Origin: Bacteroidota bacterium
GTDB taxonomy: Bacteria; Bacteroidota; Bacteroidia; Flavobacteriales_C; GCA-002722245
Direction of reading: 5' to 3'
Length of the DNA stretch: 42,294 bases
Assembly: GCA_026390935.1 (NCBI GenBank)
Contig: JAPLEZ010000104.1
Coordinates: 1-42,294, forward strand
In this document: in pieces, positions 7,543 through 16,145 of the stretch
How positions within the stretch are numbered: the stretch's first letter is position 1
How the letters are laid out: the number at the start of each line of letters is the position of its first letter
Made by a program: the position numbers and the translations under genes
The notes under the pieces: generated by a model
The model's database searches: none
Told to the model about the DNA's origin: nothing
What the model saw: the letters and a program-made list of their open reading frames with translations, nothing else

Positions 7543-10023
7543 ATGAAAGAATTTATTCAGAAGAACTTGCTGATCCATTTAGGGATGATCGCTATTGGAT
7601 TGATCTTTAGCTGGGTTTTGTTTTTCACTCCTGTTTTTAACGGAAAAACTTTGTCGCAATCCGATAACTCTAGTTCTATCGCTATGGCGAAGGAGGTAAG
7701 TGATTTTGAAGAACAAACGGGTGAAACTTCCATGTGGACCAATTCCATGTTTGGAGGGATGCCAACCTATATGATCAAAGGAAATCAGGACAATAATATC
7801 TTTCGTTATGTTTCAGCTGCTTTAAAATTCGGACTCCCGTATACCACAGTCAGTATTTTCTTTACTTATTTTCTCTTTTTGTATTTCTTTTTTGTGGCGG
7901 TCAAAATGAAACCACTCGAGGCTTTTTTGGGAGCCATCATGTTTGCCCTAAGTTCGTACAACGTCATCATCATTGAAGCCGGCCACATCACTAAAGCTTA
8001 TGCCATTGGGTATACACCGATCATCTTAACAGGTGTTGTTCTTGCTCTTCGCAACAAATATTTGTTGGGCGGAATTATTACTTGTATTGGTTTAGGGGTG
8101 CAGCTATACAGCAATCACTTTCAAATTACCTACTACACTGGAATAATAGTGGGATTGCTCATCATCAGCTGGCTGGTGTACGCAATTCAAAAAAAGGAAA
8201 TTGCACAATGGTTAAAAGGGACTAGTGTAATCGTGATCGCTTCTGCTTTTGCGGTATTGCCAAATACTTCCCATTTGTGGACAACCTACGAATACCAAAA
8301 GGAAACCATGAGAGGAGGATCGGATTTGGTGGCTGATTCAGTGAACGTGCAAACAGTGAAGCCAACGGCGGCTGACTCGGCGAAGGTGAAAACTGTGAAG
8401 CCAACAGGATTGGAGAAAAAATATGCTTTCGACTGGAGTCAGGGGAAATCAGAAACTTTCACTTTGCTCATTCCGCGATTCATGGGAGGTGGAAGCGGAG
8501 AGGAGTTGGATGAATCATCTAACGCCTATGAGGCGATGATTCAAAATAATGTGCCTACAGGCGAGGCAAAAAAAATAATTAAATCTGCGCCAACCTATCG
8601 TGGTGATCAGCCATTTACATCAGGCGCCATTTATTTCGGTTGTATCATTGTTTTTCTTGCAGTGCTTGGTTTTGTGCTAATAAAAGGTCCCATCCGCTGG
8701 TGGCTAATAGCGGGAACAGTGGTCAGTATTTGTTTGGCCTGGGGTAGAAATTTACCATCGGTCAATTACTTTTTATTCGACCATTTGCCTTTATACAATA
8801 AATTTCGTTCGGTATCCATGTGGTTGGCGCTAACCAGTTTGCTGGCTGTTGTTTCTGCCGTTTTGGGAGTGCATGAATATTTCAATAATCCCGACGAAAA
8901 AAATAAAAAACTCCTCATGATCACTTATGGAGTGGTAGGTGGTTTATGTTTGTTTTTCGGACTCTTCGGTTCGGAGTTCTTTGATTTTACTGCAGCGGTG
9001 GATGCCAAAATGGTGCAAGGCGGATATCCGCAATGGCTGGTGGATGCTTTTGTGGAAGATAGAGCCGATATGTTGCAGTCGGATGCGTTGAAATCATTTG
9101 CTTTGATTTCTCTGGCTTTTGGTGCATTGTTCTTATTCTACAAAAAAGTATTGAAAGCAGAAATCGCAATCGTTGCCATTTGCTTAATATCCTTATTGGA
9201 TTTGTACAAATTCGATAAGTCTTTCATATCAGAAGATAAATTTTCACGAGTAAAAAAGAGTATTGATATTGTTGAGAGCAGTGCCGATAAGCAAATATTG
9301 GAAGATAAAGATCCGAATTTCCGTGTGCTAAATACTGCTACAGACACTTACAATGATGCCTACACTTCTTACTTCCACAAATCGGTAGGTGGTTATCATC
9401 CTGCGAAATTGAAAAGATATCAGGATATGATTGAGCGCCACATTTCACAGCAAAACTTGTCGGTGCTGAACATGCTCAATACTAAATATGTTATCCAAAA
9501 TCAGCAGGGACAATTGGTGGTATTTAAAAACGACAGGGCTTTAGGCAATGCCTGGTTTATTGATACTTTAAAAGTGGTGAATACTCCCAATGAGGAAATT
9601 GCTGCGTTGAATGCTCCTTTTGAATCAAAAACTACTGCCGTCATCGATACTTCGTTTTACGCTGCATTGGCAAATAAAAAAGATGTGTTTGCTGATACAG
9701 GTGAAATCAAGCTGACTTCATACAAACCGAATGAATTAATTTATACCTCAAATAATCCTGAGCTTGGTTTTGCCGTGTTCTCTGAAATCTATTACAAAGA
9801 TGGATGGCAGGCGTCCATTGACGGGAAAGAGGTAGATCACTTGCGTGTGAATTATATTTTACGCGCATTGGAAATTCCAGCCGGTAAGCATGAAATTAAA
9901 TTTGTTTTTGCACCTGAGTCATTTGTAGTGGGAAGTAAAATCAGCGGCATTAGTTCTATTGTAGTTTTAGTAATACTGCTTTTGTCAGTAGGAGTGTTTG
10001 TATATAAAAGGAAAAAAGCATGA
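7543..10023 (+). CDS. YfhO-family multi-pass membrane protein
   Basis: The 826-residue protein starts with a short cytoplasmic end and a membrane helix, continues with about a dozen helices to residue 540, then a large extracytoplasmic domain (to about 785) and a final helix followed by a basic tail (YKRKKA). The stretch SMWTNSMFGGMPTYMIKG after helix 1 and the arrangement overall fit YfhO proteins, GT-C-like enzymes that in Firmicutes add sugars to lipoteichoic acid from lipid-linked donors. In Bacteroidota the acceptor is unknown. A 13-residue unit (ADSVNVQTVKPTA / ADSAKVKTVKPTG) is tandemly repeated near residue 264. It overlaps the next gene by 4 nt (ATGA), so it belongs to the glycan operon. 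Confidence 0.9.
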   Translation: MKEFIQKNLLIHLGMIAIGLIFSWVLFFTPVFNGKTLSQSDNSSSIAMAKEVSDFEEQTGETSMWTNSMFGGMPTYMIKGNQDNNIFRYVSAALKFGLPYTTVSIFFTYFLFLYFFFVAVKMKPLEAFLGAIMFALSSYNVIIIEAGHITKAYAIGYTPIILTGVVLALRNKYLLGGIITCIGLGVQLYSNHFQITYYTGIIVGLLIISWLVYAIQKKEIAQWLKGTSVIVIASAFAVLPNTSHLWTTYEYQKETMRGGSDLVADSVNVQTVKPTAADSAKVKTVKPTGLEKKYAFDWSQGKSETFTLLIPRFMGGGSGEELDESSNAYEAMIQNNVPTGEAKKIIKSAPTYRGDQPFTSGAIYFGCIIVFLAVLGFVLIKGPIRWWLIAGTVVSICLAWGRNLPSVNYFLFDHLPLYNKFRSVSMWLALTSLLAVVSAVLGVHEYFNNPDEKNKKLLMITYGVVGGLCLFFGLFGSEFFDFTAAVDAKMVQGGYPQWLVDAFVEDRADMLQSDALKSFALISLAFGALFLFYKKVLKAEIAIVAICLISLLDLYKFDKSFISEDKFSRVKKSIDIVESSADKQILEDKDPNFRVLNTATDTYNDAYTSYFHKSVGGYHPAKLKRYQDMIERHISQQNLSVLNMLNTKYVIQNQQGQLVVFKNDRALGNAWFIDTLKVVNTPNEEIAALNAPFESKTTAVIDTSFYAALANKKDVFADTGEIKLTSYKPNELIYTSNNPELGFAVFSEIYYKDGWQASIDGKEVDHLRVNYILRALEIPAGKHEIKFVFAPESFVVGSKISGISSIVVLVILLLSVGVFVYKRKKA
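8332..8409 (+). repeat. 39-nt in-frame tandem duplication inside the yfhO-like gene
   Basis: Two adjacent 39-nt units (8332-8370 and 8371-8409) encode the same 13-residue pattern ADSxxVxTVKPTx. They differ at several bases, so the duplication is not recent. It lies in a predicted extracytoplasmic loop. Confidence 0.75.
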
Positions 10024-10664
10024 AAGCCATAAAAAACACATTTAGATGGCTGTTGAATTTAATTGGATTGGGCGGCATTGTTCAGTTAAGAGCGAACAGT
10101 ATCCTTTCGCATTACGGTTGGTTTAAGAGTTTTCAAATCAAATCTTCTATAGATAAAAACGGAAATCCAATTCCATGGTGTACTTATCCTTTTATTGAAT
10201 TTATTGAGCCAAGATTGTCAAAGGAATTTAATGTTTTAGAATTCGGAAGTGGGAATTCTACTTTATGGTATTCCAGGAAAGTAGCTAAAATAAAATGTGT
10301 GGAACACGATAAGTCCTGGTACGAAAAAGTAAAAAAGGAATTGTCGGGGAATATTGAAATAGTTTATCAAGAGTTACAATACAATGGCGCCTATTCCAGA
10401 GAAGCCAAAGATCAGAAATACGACATTATCATAGTGGATGGCAGGGATAGAATCAATTGTTTGTTCAATTCATTGCAGGCGCTCAAGGAAGGTGGAGTTT
10501 TTGTTTTTGATAACAGCGAATTAAAACAGTATTCAGGAAAGATAGAGGAGTTTTGTGTGCTTAACAACTTTAAAAAAATCGATTTTGTTGGGATGTCACC
10601 AATATCAGTTCACCGCACCGCTACTTCCGTTTTGTATAGAAGCAATAACTGTTTGAATATATAA
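10020..10664 (+). CDS. Class I SAM-dependent methyltransferase, membrane-glycan cluster
   Basis: This 214-residue protein has motif I VLEFGSGNSTLWYSRKV (near residue 76), the acidic post-motif KCVEHDKSWYEKV, and YDIIIVDGRDRINCL as motif IV, followed by ALKEGGVFVFDNSEL. It is most like the Bacteroidota enzymes related to methyltransferase family 24. The DGRDR motif and DNSE are consistent with small-molecule or sugar methylation, but the substrate is not visible. The start codon overlaps the stop of the YfhO gene (ATGA), which indicates translational coupling; a glycosyltransferase follows 5 nt later. Confidence 0.8.
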   Translation: MKAIKNTFRWLLNLIGLGGIVQLRANSILSHYGWFKSFQIKSSIDKNGNPIPWCTYPFIEFIEPRLSKEFNVLEFGSGNSTLWYSRKVAKIKCVEHDKSWYEKVKKELSGNIEIVYQELQYNGAYSREAKDQKYDIIIVDGRDRINCLFNSLQALKEGGVFVFDNSELKQYSGKIEEFCVLNNFKKIDFVGMSPISVHRTATSVLYRSNNCLNI

Positions 10665-10669
10665 TTCAA

Positions 10670-11872
10670 ATGAAAGTGCTTTTCATATTTGGAGGTTTGC
10701 CGCATTATTACAATGCTATTTTAAATAGGCTGAACAACGTGCCAAATTTGGAAATATCTGTAGTTGTTCCTTCCGAAAAAAGTGCAACAATTGGAGCTGG
10801 AGTGCATCAATCAGACAAAGGAATCAATTTTAAAATTCATCGTTTAGAAGAATATTCAACGCTTTTAAAGAAGCCATTTTTTAAGGGGATCAGCGCCAAA
10901 ATAAAAGAAATTTCTCCCGATGCCATTGTAGTTGGCTGGCCATATATTATTTTTTTCTGGTGCAATCCTTTTTTAAGAAATCTGTTGAAGAGAAGCAATA
11001 TAAAGCTGATTTGTAAAGAGATTCCTTTTAATATCCCTAAATACGACGATATTCTCGCAGGAAAAGAAATTTCTTATTTCGAAGAGAATTCTTCTTTCAA
11101 AGTGGTGAAAAATAAAACGCAGGTGAAGTTGTTGGGTTTTCTTTACAAAGGGTATTTCAATTTGGCCGATGCTCATGTGAATTACGTGGATTCGGCATTT
11201 GAAATTCTAGGAAGCTACGGTGTACCAAAAGAGAAAATATTCATTACTTACAATTCTATTGATACTGACGTTTTGCTCAAAGAAATTGGCAATGCAGAAC
11301 CCAATCCAATAAAAAAAACGGTGCTGCATGTTGGTCGATTGGTGAAATGGAAAAAAGTGGATTTGCTTATTCGCGCTCATGCTGAACTGGTAAAAAAACA
11401 TACGGATGCAGAATTGAGAATTATAGGCGATGGCCCTGAAATGTCTGCTTTAAAAGTACTAGCAGCAGAATTAAAAATTTCCGAAAATGTGAATTTTTTA
11501 GGTAAAATTTATGATGCTGAACTGGGTAAATATTTTTTAAGCTCGTCGGTGTACGTACTGGCTGGAATGGGCGGATTGTCGATTAATGAAGCAATGTGTT
11601 ATTCTTTGCCTGTTGTTGTTTCGGAGTGCGACGGCACAGAAAAAAAACTGTTGCGCGACGGATTCAATGGAAAGTATTTCATTACAGATGATCAGAAAGA
11701 TTTAGCCAATCAAATTGATTTCGTAATTTCCGATGATCAAAGAAATGTGGAGATGGGGAAAAACTCCTTGTCGATAGTGAAAAATGAAATCAATGTAAAC
11801 ACCGTTATTCAAGGCTATTTAGATGCTTTCAATTACGTGTCTCAAAATAAAAATAAACTTGAAGTTGAATGA
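10670..11872 (+). CDS. Glycosyltransferase family 4 (GT-B fold)
   Basis: The 400-residue protein has the two Rossmann halves of GT-B enzymes. The N-terminal half starts MKVLFIFGGLPHYYNAIL; the C-terminal half carries the nucleotide-sugar site: VLHVGRLVKWKKVDLLIRAH (near residue 220), ELRIIGDGPEMSALK, and the acidic motif GGLSINEAMCYSLPVVVSE (an E-x7-E pattern, near 302). Retaining transfer of a sugar from an NDP- or GDP-sugar to a lipid-linked acceptor is expected. The sugar is unknown. It overlaps the following FkbM gene by 4 nt (ATGA). Confidence 0.9.
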   Translation: MKVLFIFGGLPHYYNAILNRLNNVPNLEISVVVPSEKSATIGAGVHQSDKGINFKIHRLEEYSTLLKKPFFKGISAKIKEISPDAIVVGWPYIIFFWCNPFLRNLLKRSNIKLICKEIPFNIPKYDDILAGKEISYFEENSSFKVVKNKTQVKLLGFLYKGYFNLADAHVNYVDSAFEILGSYGVPKEKIFITYNSIDTDVLLKEIGNAEPNPIKKTVLHVGRLVKWKKVDLLIRAHAELVKKHTDAELRIIGDGPEMSALKVLAAELKISENVNFLGKIYDAELGKYFLSSSVYVLAGMGGLSINEAMCYSLPVVVSECDGTEKKLLRDGFNGKYFITDDQKDLANQIDFVISDDQRNVEMGKNSLSIVKNEINVNTVIQGYLDAFNYVSQNKNKLEVE

Positions 11873-12663
11873 AGAGCTTTTTGTACATACTTTTTAATGA
11901 AGTAAAACGATTTTTCAGCATAAGGGAATACCGCATTTTGTTAATGCTTGCATTGAAATATGGAACGAGTAAGCGTTACGAAAAAAAGGAAATCGCCTTC
12001 GACGGACACGTTTTTGTTGTTGCCGATTTCAAATCTTTTTTCTGGCAGTACAAACAAATTTATGTCGACAAATGCTATCAGTTTAAAACAGAAGAAAAAA
12101 ATCCTGTTATTCTGGATTGTGGTGCCAACGTGGGATTGAGTGCTTTGTTTTTTTCTAGATCATATCCGTCGGCAAAAATTGTAGCTTACGAAGCCGATGC
12201 AAATATTTACAATTGTTTGCTCAATAACATTCAAAAAAACAAAGTAAGAAATGTAGAAGCTCTTCAAAAGGCCGTGTGGACGAGCAATGCGGGAATTACA
12301 TTTTTGTCGGAAGGAGCAGATGGTGGTGCTGTTTGCGCCGAAGGAACAGCGGTGGAAAGTGTTGCTTTGAAAGACGAAATTGAAAATTATCAAAAAATTT
12401 CCTTGCTTAAAATGGACATTGAAGGTGCCGAAGTGGAAGTGATTCGTTCGGTAAAAGATGTGCTGCACAAATGTGAAAATGTATTTATTGAATACCATTC
12501 CTTTGCAGGTAAAGAACAGCATTTACATGAATTGCTTACCATTCTTTCCAGCAACGGTTTTCGTTATTATTTAAAAGAAGAAGTAGTGCTGAGTCAGCCT
12601 TTTGTTACGAAAGGAAATCCCGGACCAATGGACATGCAAATAAATATTTTCGCCTACAAATAA
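11869..12663 (+). CDS. FkbM-family methyltransferase
   Basis: The 264-residue protein contains VILDCGANVGLSALFFSRSY (SAM motif I, near residue 82), KIVAYEADANIYNCLLNNI (motif II) and the diagnostic FkbM signature LLKMDIEGAEVEVI (near residue 178) followed by VFIEYHSF. FkbM enzymes O-methylate sugars and polyketides; in glycan clusters they usually methylate a sugar hydroxyl. The N-terminal 60 residues are basic and could bind the membrane or the lipid-linked substrate. It overlaps both neighbours by 1-4 nt. Confidence 0.9.
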   Translation: MKSFLYILFNEVKRFFSIREYRILLMLALKYGTSKRYEKKEIAFDGHVFVVADFKSFFWQYKQIYVDKCYQFKTEEKNPVILDCGANVGLSALFFSRSYPSAKIVAYEADANIYNCLLNNIQKNKVRNVEALQKAVWTSNAGITFLSEGADGGAVCAEGTAVESVALKDEIENYQKISLLKMDIEGAEVEVIRSVKDVLHKCENVFIEYHSFAGKEQHLHELLTILSSNGFRYYLKEEVVLSQPFVTKGNPGPMDMQINIFAYK

Positions 12664-13877
12664 TGAAAGTTGTTATTATAAGCAATACAGACAGTGGTGG
12701 TGGTGCAGCAATTGCTGCTCGCCGACTGAATGATGCATTGAATAAAAATGGAGTGCTTTCAAAAATGTTGGTGGTTAATAAAGTCACTGCTTCACAAGAT
12801 GTGGTGCAGGTTGATAAAAGCATTTTTCACAAAGCCTTCACTTACATTGAATATCTCCTTCAAAGACGTGTTTTATTGAAAGATAAAAGCGTTGCCATGT
12901 TTTCTACGAATAAAGTGGGCGTTGATTTTTCTGACAATTTATTTTTGCAATCGGCTGATGTAATCAATATTCACTGGGTGAATTTTGGTTGTCTTTCTTT
13001 AAACGATATTCAAAAGTTGTATGCTTTGAAAAAGCCTATCGTTTGGACTTTACACGACATGTGGCTATTTACCGGAGGTTGCCATTATTCGGGCGATTGT
13101 TTGAAGTATGAAAAGGATTGCGATACTTGTCCGATGTTGAATTTCGGCAGCATTTCTCATTCTGTTTGGACAAAGAAAAAAGAAATTTTCAAGGGTCAAC
13201 ATCTTAATGTGATCACCCCCAGTGTATGGTTAGGGGAGCTTTGTAAAACAGCTTCGCTAACAAATGCGGCAAATGTGCAAGCCATTCCCAACACCTTAAA
13301 TACCGAGCTATTCAAGCCTGTTTCAAAAGCGGAAGCGTGTAAAAAATTAAATCTCGATCCGTCGAAAAAATATTTGTTGTTCTCTGCCGCCAATCCAAAT
13401 GACGTACGAAAAGGATTTTCTTATTTCGTGGAGGCCATTAAAATTGTAAAAGAACAATTTGAAAATGTGGAGTTGATAGTGATGGGCAAGGAACAAAAAG
13501 CATTTGAAAATCTTCCTTTGAAATTGAATTACGTAGGTTTCATTAAATCAGAGGAAGCAGCGGCAACAGTGTATAACGCAGCTTCTGTTTTTGTGATTCC
13601 TTCGCTGGAAGACAATTTGCCCAATACTATTTTGGAGGCTTTAGCTTGTGGAACTCCCTCTGTGGGATTTGCCATTGGAGGAATTAAGGAAATGATTGCA
13701 ACAGGAGTGAATGGTTATTTGGCTCAACCTAAAAATGCAGAAGATCTCGCAAAAGGAATTGTAGAAGTGTTGAAAAATCCTAAGTCCGAAAGTGCGCGCA
13801 ACAGTGCTTTACAGCGTTACAGCGCTAACGTGGTGGTGCAAAAACATGTGGAATTTTTTAAAAGTATTTCAAAATAA
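12663..13877 (+). CDS. Glycosyltransferase family 4 (GT-B fold)
   Basis: The 404-residue protein starts MKVVIISNTDSGGGAAIAARRLNDAL with the glycine-rich acceptor-side loop common in Bacteroidota GT4 enzymes. A Cys-rich insert (GGCHYSGDCLKYEKDCDTCP, near residue 138) with five cysteines is typical of a subgroup and may bind a metal. The C-terminal half has KKYLLFSAANPNDVRKGFSYF, NVELIVMGKEQ and the E-x7-E motif in PSLEDNLPNTILEALACGTP. A sugar donor cannot be assigned. The start overlaps the FkbM stop by one base and the GT2 gene starts immediately after the stop. Confidence 0.9.
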   Translation: MKVVIISNTDSGGGAAIAARRLNDALNKNGVLSKMLVVNKVTASQDVVQVDKSIFHKAFTYIEYLLQRRVLLKDKSVAMFSTNKVGVDFSDNLFLQSADVINIHWVNFGCLSLNDIQKLYALKKPIVWTLHDMWLFTGGCHYSGDCLKYEKDCDTCPMLNFGSISHSVWTKKKEIFKGQHLNVITPSVWLGELCKTASLTNAANVQAIPNTLNTELFKPVSKAEACKKLNLDPSKKYLLFSAANPNDVRKGFSYFVEAIKIVKEQFENVELIVMGKEQKAFENLPLKLNYVGFIKSEEAAATVYNAASVFVIPSLEDNLPNTILEALACGTPSVGFAIGGIKEMIATGVNGYLAQPKNAEDLAKGIVEVLKNPKSESARNSALQRYSANVVVQKHVEFFKSISK

Positions 13878-14621
13878 ATGACACCTAAAATCAGCATAAT
13901 CACTGTAGTTTACAACGGAGGAACTCTGTTGGAAAAAACTATTTTGAGTGTGCTGTCGCAAACTTATTCCAACATTGAATACATCATTGTAGATGGAAAA
14001 TCTACCGATAATACTTTGGCGATTGTAGAGAAATACAAAAGCAAAATCGCAAAGGTGATCAGCGAAAAGGACAGTGGTTTGTATCACGCCATGGACAAAG
14101 GCTTGAAGCTGGCCACCGGAGATTACGTGTGGTTTATGAATTGTGGTGATCAGATCAACGACGAAAAAACAGTTGAGAAAATCTTTGCAGAAAAAATTGC
14201 AGCCGATATTTTTTACAGCGATACAGCTTTAATTGATGAAGAAGGATTATTTCTTTCCTTACTCAGTGAAGTGAGTCACAACAAGGCGCCCGATCCGCTC
14301 ACGCCAAAATCTATGAGCAGGGGAATGGCCGTTTGTCATCAGTCTTTTATTGTGAAAAGAAGCATAGCGCCACCTTTTGAATTGCGATATAAAATTAGTG
14401 CCGATATCGACTGGGTAATAAAATGCTTGAAAAAAAGTACAGTCAATTATAAACTTCCATTTTGTTTGTCGAAATTTTTAGTGGGTGGCATTTCCAGTCA
14501 AAATAGATGGACAGCTGTGAAAGAAAGATTTGTGATGTACAATCATCACTTCGGATTAGTGAAAAATTTATACAACCATATTTTTGTTGTTGGTAGAGTG
14601 GTGAAGAAGATGTTTAAATAA
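13878..14621 (+). CDS. Glycosyltransferase family 2 (WcaE-like)
   Basis: The 247-residue GT-A fold enzyme opens with KISIITVVYNGGTLLEKTI, then YIIVDGKSTDNTLAIV and EKDSGLYHAMDKGLKLATGD, followed by VWFMNCGDQI in place of the usual DxD-containing strand. This pattern is that of colanic-acid WcaE-like transferases and other inverting GT2 enzymes that add sugars to lipid-linked intermediates. It is the last gene of the glycan run; its TAA stop is followed directly by palindromic repeat copy 2, which separates it from the convergent phosphoesterase gene. Confidence 0.9.
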   Translation: MTPKISIITVVYNGGTLLEKTILSVLSQTYSNIEYIIVDGKSTDNTLAIVEKYKSKIAKVISEKDSGLYHAMDKGLKLATGDYVWFMNCGDQINDEKTVEKIFAEKIAADIFYSDTALIDEEGLFLSLLSEVSHNKAPDPLTPKSMSRGMAVCHQSFIVKRSIAPPFELRYKISADIDWVIKCLKKSTVNYKLPFCLSKFLVGGISSQNRWTAVKERFVMYNHHFGLVKNLYNHIFVVGRVVKKMFK

Positions 14622-14622
14622 T

Positions 14623-14706
14623 GTTTGAACCTTGATTCACATGATTAAAAGATTTTCTTGATAGCACATCCTTTAATCCTTTCATCATGTGAATCAAGGT
14701 TCAGAC
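14623..14706. repeat. Palindromic repeat, copy 2 (convergent gene junction)
   Basis: The 19-base arms 14627-14645 (GAACCTTGATTCACATGAT) and 14684-14702 are perfectly complementary, extended by a T-A pair. The element starts 2 nt after the stop of the GT2 gene and its right arm contains the last codons and stop of the opposite-strand phosphoesterase gene, whose protein therefore ends SEP. It can act as a bidirectional terminator between the two convergent genes. Confidence 0.9.
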
Positions 14707-15893
14707 TTTCCCTTCACCAATTCAATCACCGTTATTTCAGGTAAAATTCCAACTCTTCCCGGAAAACCTAAAAATCCGAAACCGCGATTCACATAAATGT
14801 ATTTCCCTGCTTTCTCATAAGCACCGGCCCATTGACGGTAGATGTACTTAATCGGACTCCATTTAAATCCGAAAATTTCCAATCCGAATTGCATGCCGTG
14901 AGTATGACCTGCAAGCGTTAAATGAATAGGATTTGGATGATTTAAAGTCTCCGCTTCCCAATGCGATGGATCGTGTGACAATAATATTTTAAAATCATTG
15001 TCGGTAGTTCCTGCTAATGCTTTGTTTAAGTCGCCATATTTAGCAAAGCCTCTGTTACCCCAATTTTCAACACCAATTAAAGAAATGGATTGTCCGTTTT
15101 TTTCAATTTTCACATTTTCATTCAGCAATAAACGGAAGCCTATTTGTGGATGAACTTCTTTTAAATTTTGCAAGTTTTGAGCTTTGGCGTGAGCACTTTC
15201 CCAAGCAACATAATCGCCATAGTCGTGATTTCCCAAGATGGAGAATTTCCCAAATGGAGCGTTCAGTTTTGCGAACACGGAGATCCATGGATTCATTTCA
15301 TCGGCGGTGTTATTTACTAAATCACCGGTAAATACAATCACGTCACTTTTTTGTTGGTTGGCCATTTCAACACCTCTTTCTACTGCAATAGAATTACTAA
15401 AACTTCCTGAGTGAATATCGGAGAGTTGTGTAATAGTAAAGCCTTCAAAAGCATCTGGTAAATCTTTAAATGCCAGTTTCACTTTGTGTACCCGATAGGC
15501 GTGTTTTCCTTTAATTAAGCCATAAACAATTCCTATGGCGGTAATTAAGGCAACTGTTACTGCCAGTTCACTTATGCCTTCAATTCGTGCAGGCATCAAT
15601 CCTGTGAATGCAGATCGGATAACTCTTATCGTGTCTTCCAGAAATAAAAATGGCAGTACAATCAGTTTAGGGACCAGAGATAAAATACTAATTCCAGCAA
15701 GTTTATTAATGATCGCGGAAGAGTTTCTGTTTACTTTTCCTGATAGCAGTAGGTACAAAATTGTGCTAAGCAATAAACCGTCGAAAATCCAGTATGCAGC
15801 ATGAATCCCTGCAGAGGAGGTGATGGTAGCAATTCCTTGAAAAGCGTAGAGATCAATAAGGAACCAAATAATCAAAATAGGAAGTAAACGCAT
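14694..15893 (-). CDS. Membrane-anchored metallophosphoesterase (YkuE/calcineurin-like)
   Basis: The 399-residue protein has four hydrophobic segments in its first 150 residues, then a calcineurin-like domain: ITQLSDIHSGSF (DxH), VFTGDLVNNTADE (GDxxN), ILGNHDYGDY (GNHD), LLSHDPSHWE and LTLAGHTHGMQFG (GHTH). All five metal-ligand blocks of the binuclear centre are present, so it should be an active phosphodiesterase. Related YkuE proteins act on the outside of the membrane, some on lipid-linked substrates; the substrate here is unknown. Its last residues (SEP) and stop codon come from palindromic repeat copy 2. Confidence 0.92.
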   Translation of the reverse strand: MRLLPILIIWFLIDLYAFQGIATITSSAGIHAAYWIFDGLLLSTILYLLLSGKVNRNSSAIINKLAGISILSLVPKLIVLPFLFLEDTIRVIRSAFTGLMPARIEGISELAVTVALITAIGIVYGLIKGKHAYRVHKVKLAFKDLPDAFEGFTITQLSDIHSGSFSNSIAVERGVEMANQQKSDVIVFTGDLVNNTADEMNPWISVFAKLNAPFGKFSILGNHDYGDYVAWESAHAKAQNLQNLKEVHPQIGFRLLLNENVKIEKNGQSISLIGVENWGNRGFAKYGDLNKALAGTTDNDFKILLSHDPSHWEAETLNHPNPIHLTLAGHTHGMQFGLEIFGFKWSPIKYIYRQWAGAYEKAGKYIYVNRGFGFLGFPGRVGILPEITVIELVKGKSEP

Positions 15894-15982
15894 AGTGAGC
15901 TTTTTTTCTTAAAGCTATGCCCTAATGCAAGTTGTTGCAACATAAAAAAGGTGAAAGGAATAGTGTGGGCGGAGAACAGAAT

Positions 15983-16058
15983 TTATTCCACCACCACCTT
16001 CATTGTTTTTTCTCCCGAGAGACTTGTCACTTTTACCAAAAGCAGACCTTGAAACTCA
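15983..16058 (-). pseudogene. Remnant of a type IX secretion C-terminal sorting domain
   Basis: On the minus strand, in one frame, this gap reads AEFQGLLLVKVTSLSGEKTM, then KVVVE and a TAA stop at 15983-15985. That is the last two strands of a T9SS type A sorting domain (the GxYLVKV...KxVVE pattern). Upstream the frame has no start codon and runs into a repeat (16073-16135), so this is the tail of a lost secreted protein, not an intact gene. It shows that the ancestor, and probably the organism, uses T9SS secretion. Confidence 0.6.
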
Positions 16059-16072
16059 GCGCAATAAAAATT

Positions 16073-16135
16073 TCCCCCAGATTACACAGATTTTCACAGA
16101 TAACGATTTGTGCAAATCTGTGCAATCGGTGGGAG
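16073..16135. repeat. Dispersed-type imperfect palindrome
   Basis: TCCCCCAGATTACACAGATT and following bases are mirrored by AAATCTGTGCAATCGGTGGGA about 40 nt on; the outer parts pair as an imperfect long stem. This 'cagattacacagattttcacagat' type of word is a known class of dispersed intergenic repeat in Bacteroidota and some other phyla. Here it cuts off the T9SS sorting-domain remnant and lies just beyond the DUF2461 stop. Confidence 0.6.
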
Positions 16136-16145
16136 ATAATAAATG

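Noticed and set aside
12160-12522. 120-codon frame opposite the FkbM gene
   Set aside because: It is antisense to clear FkbM motifs and its composition is that of a shadow frame.
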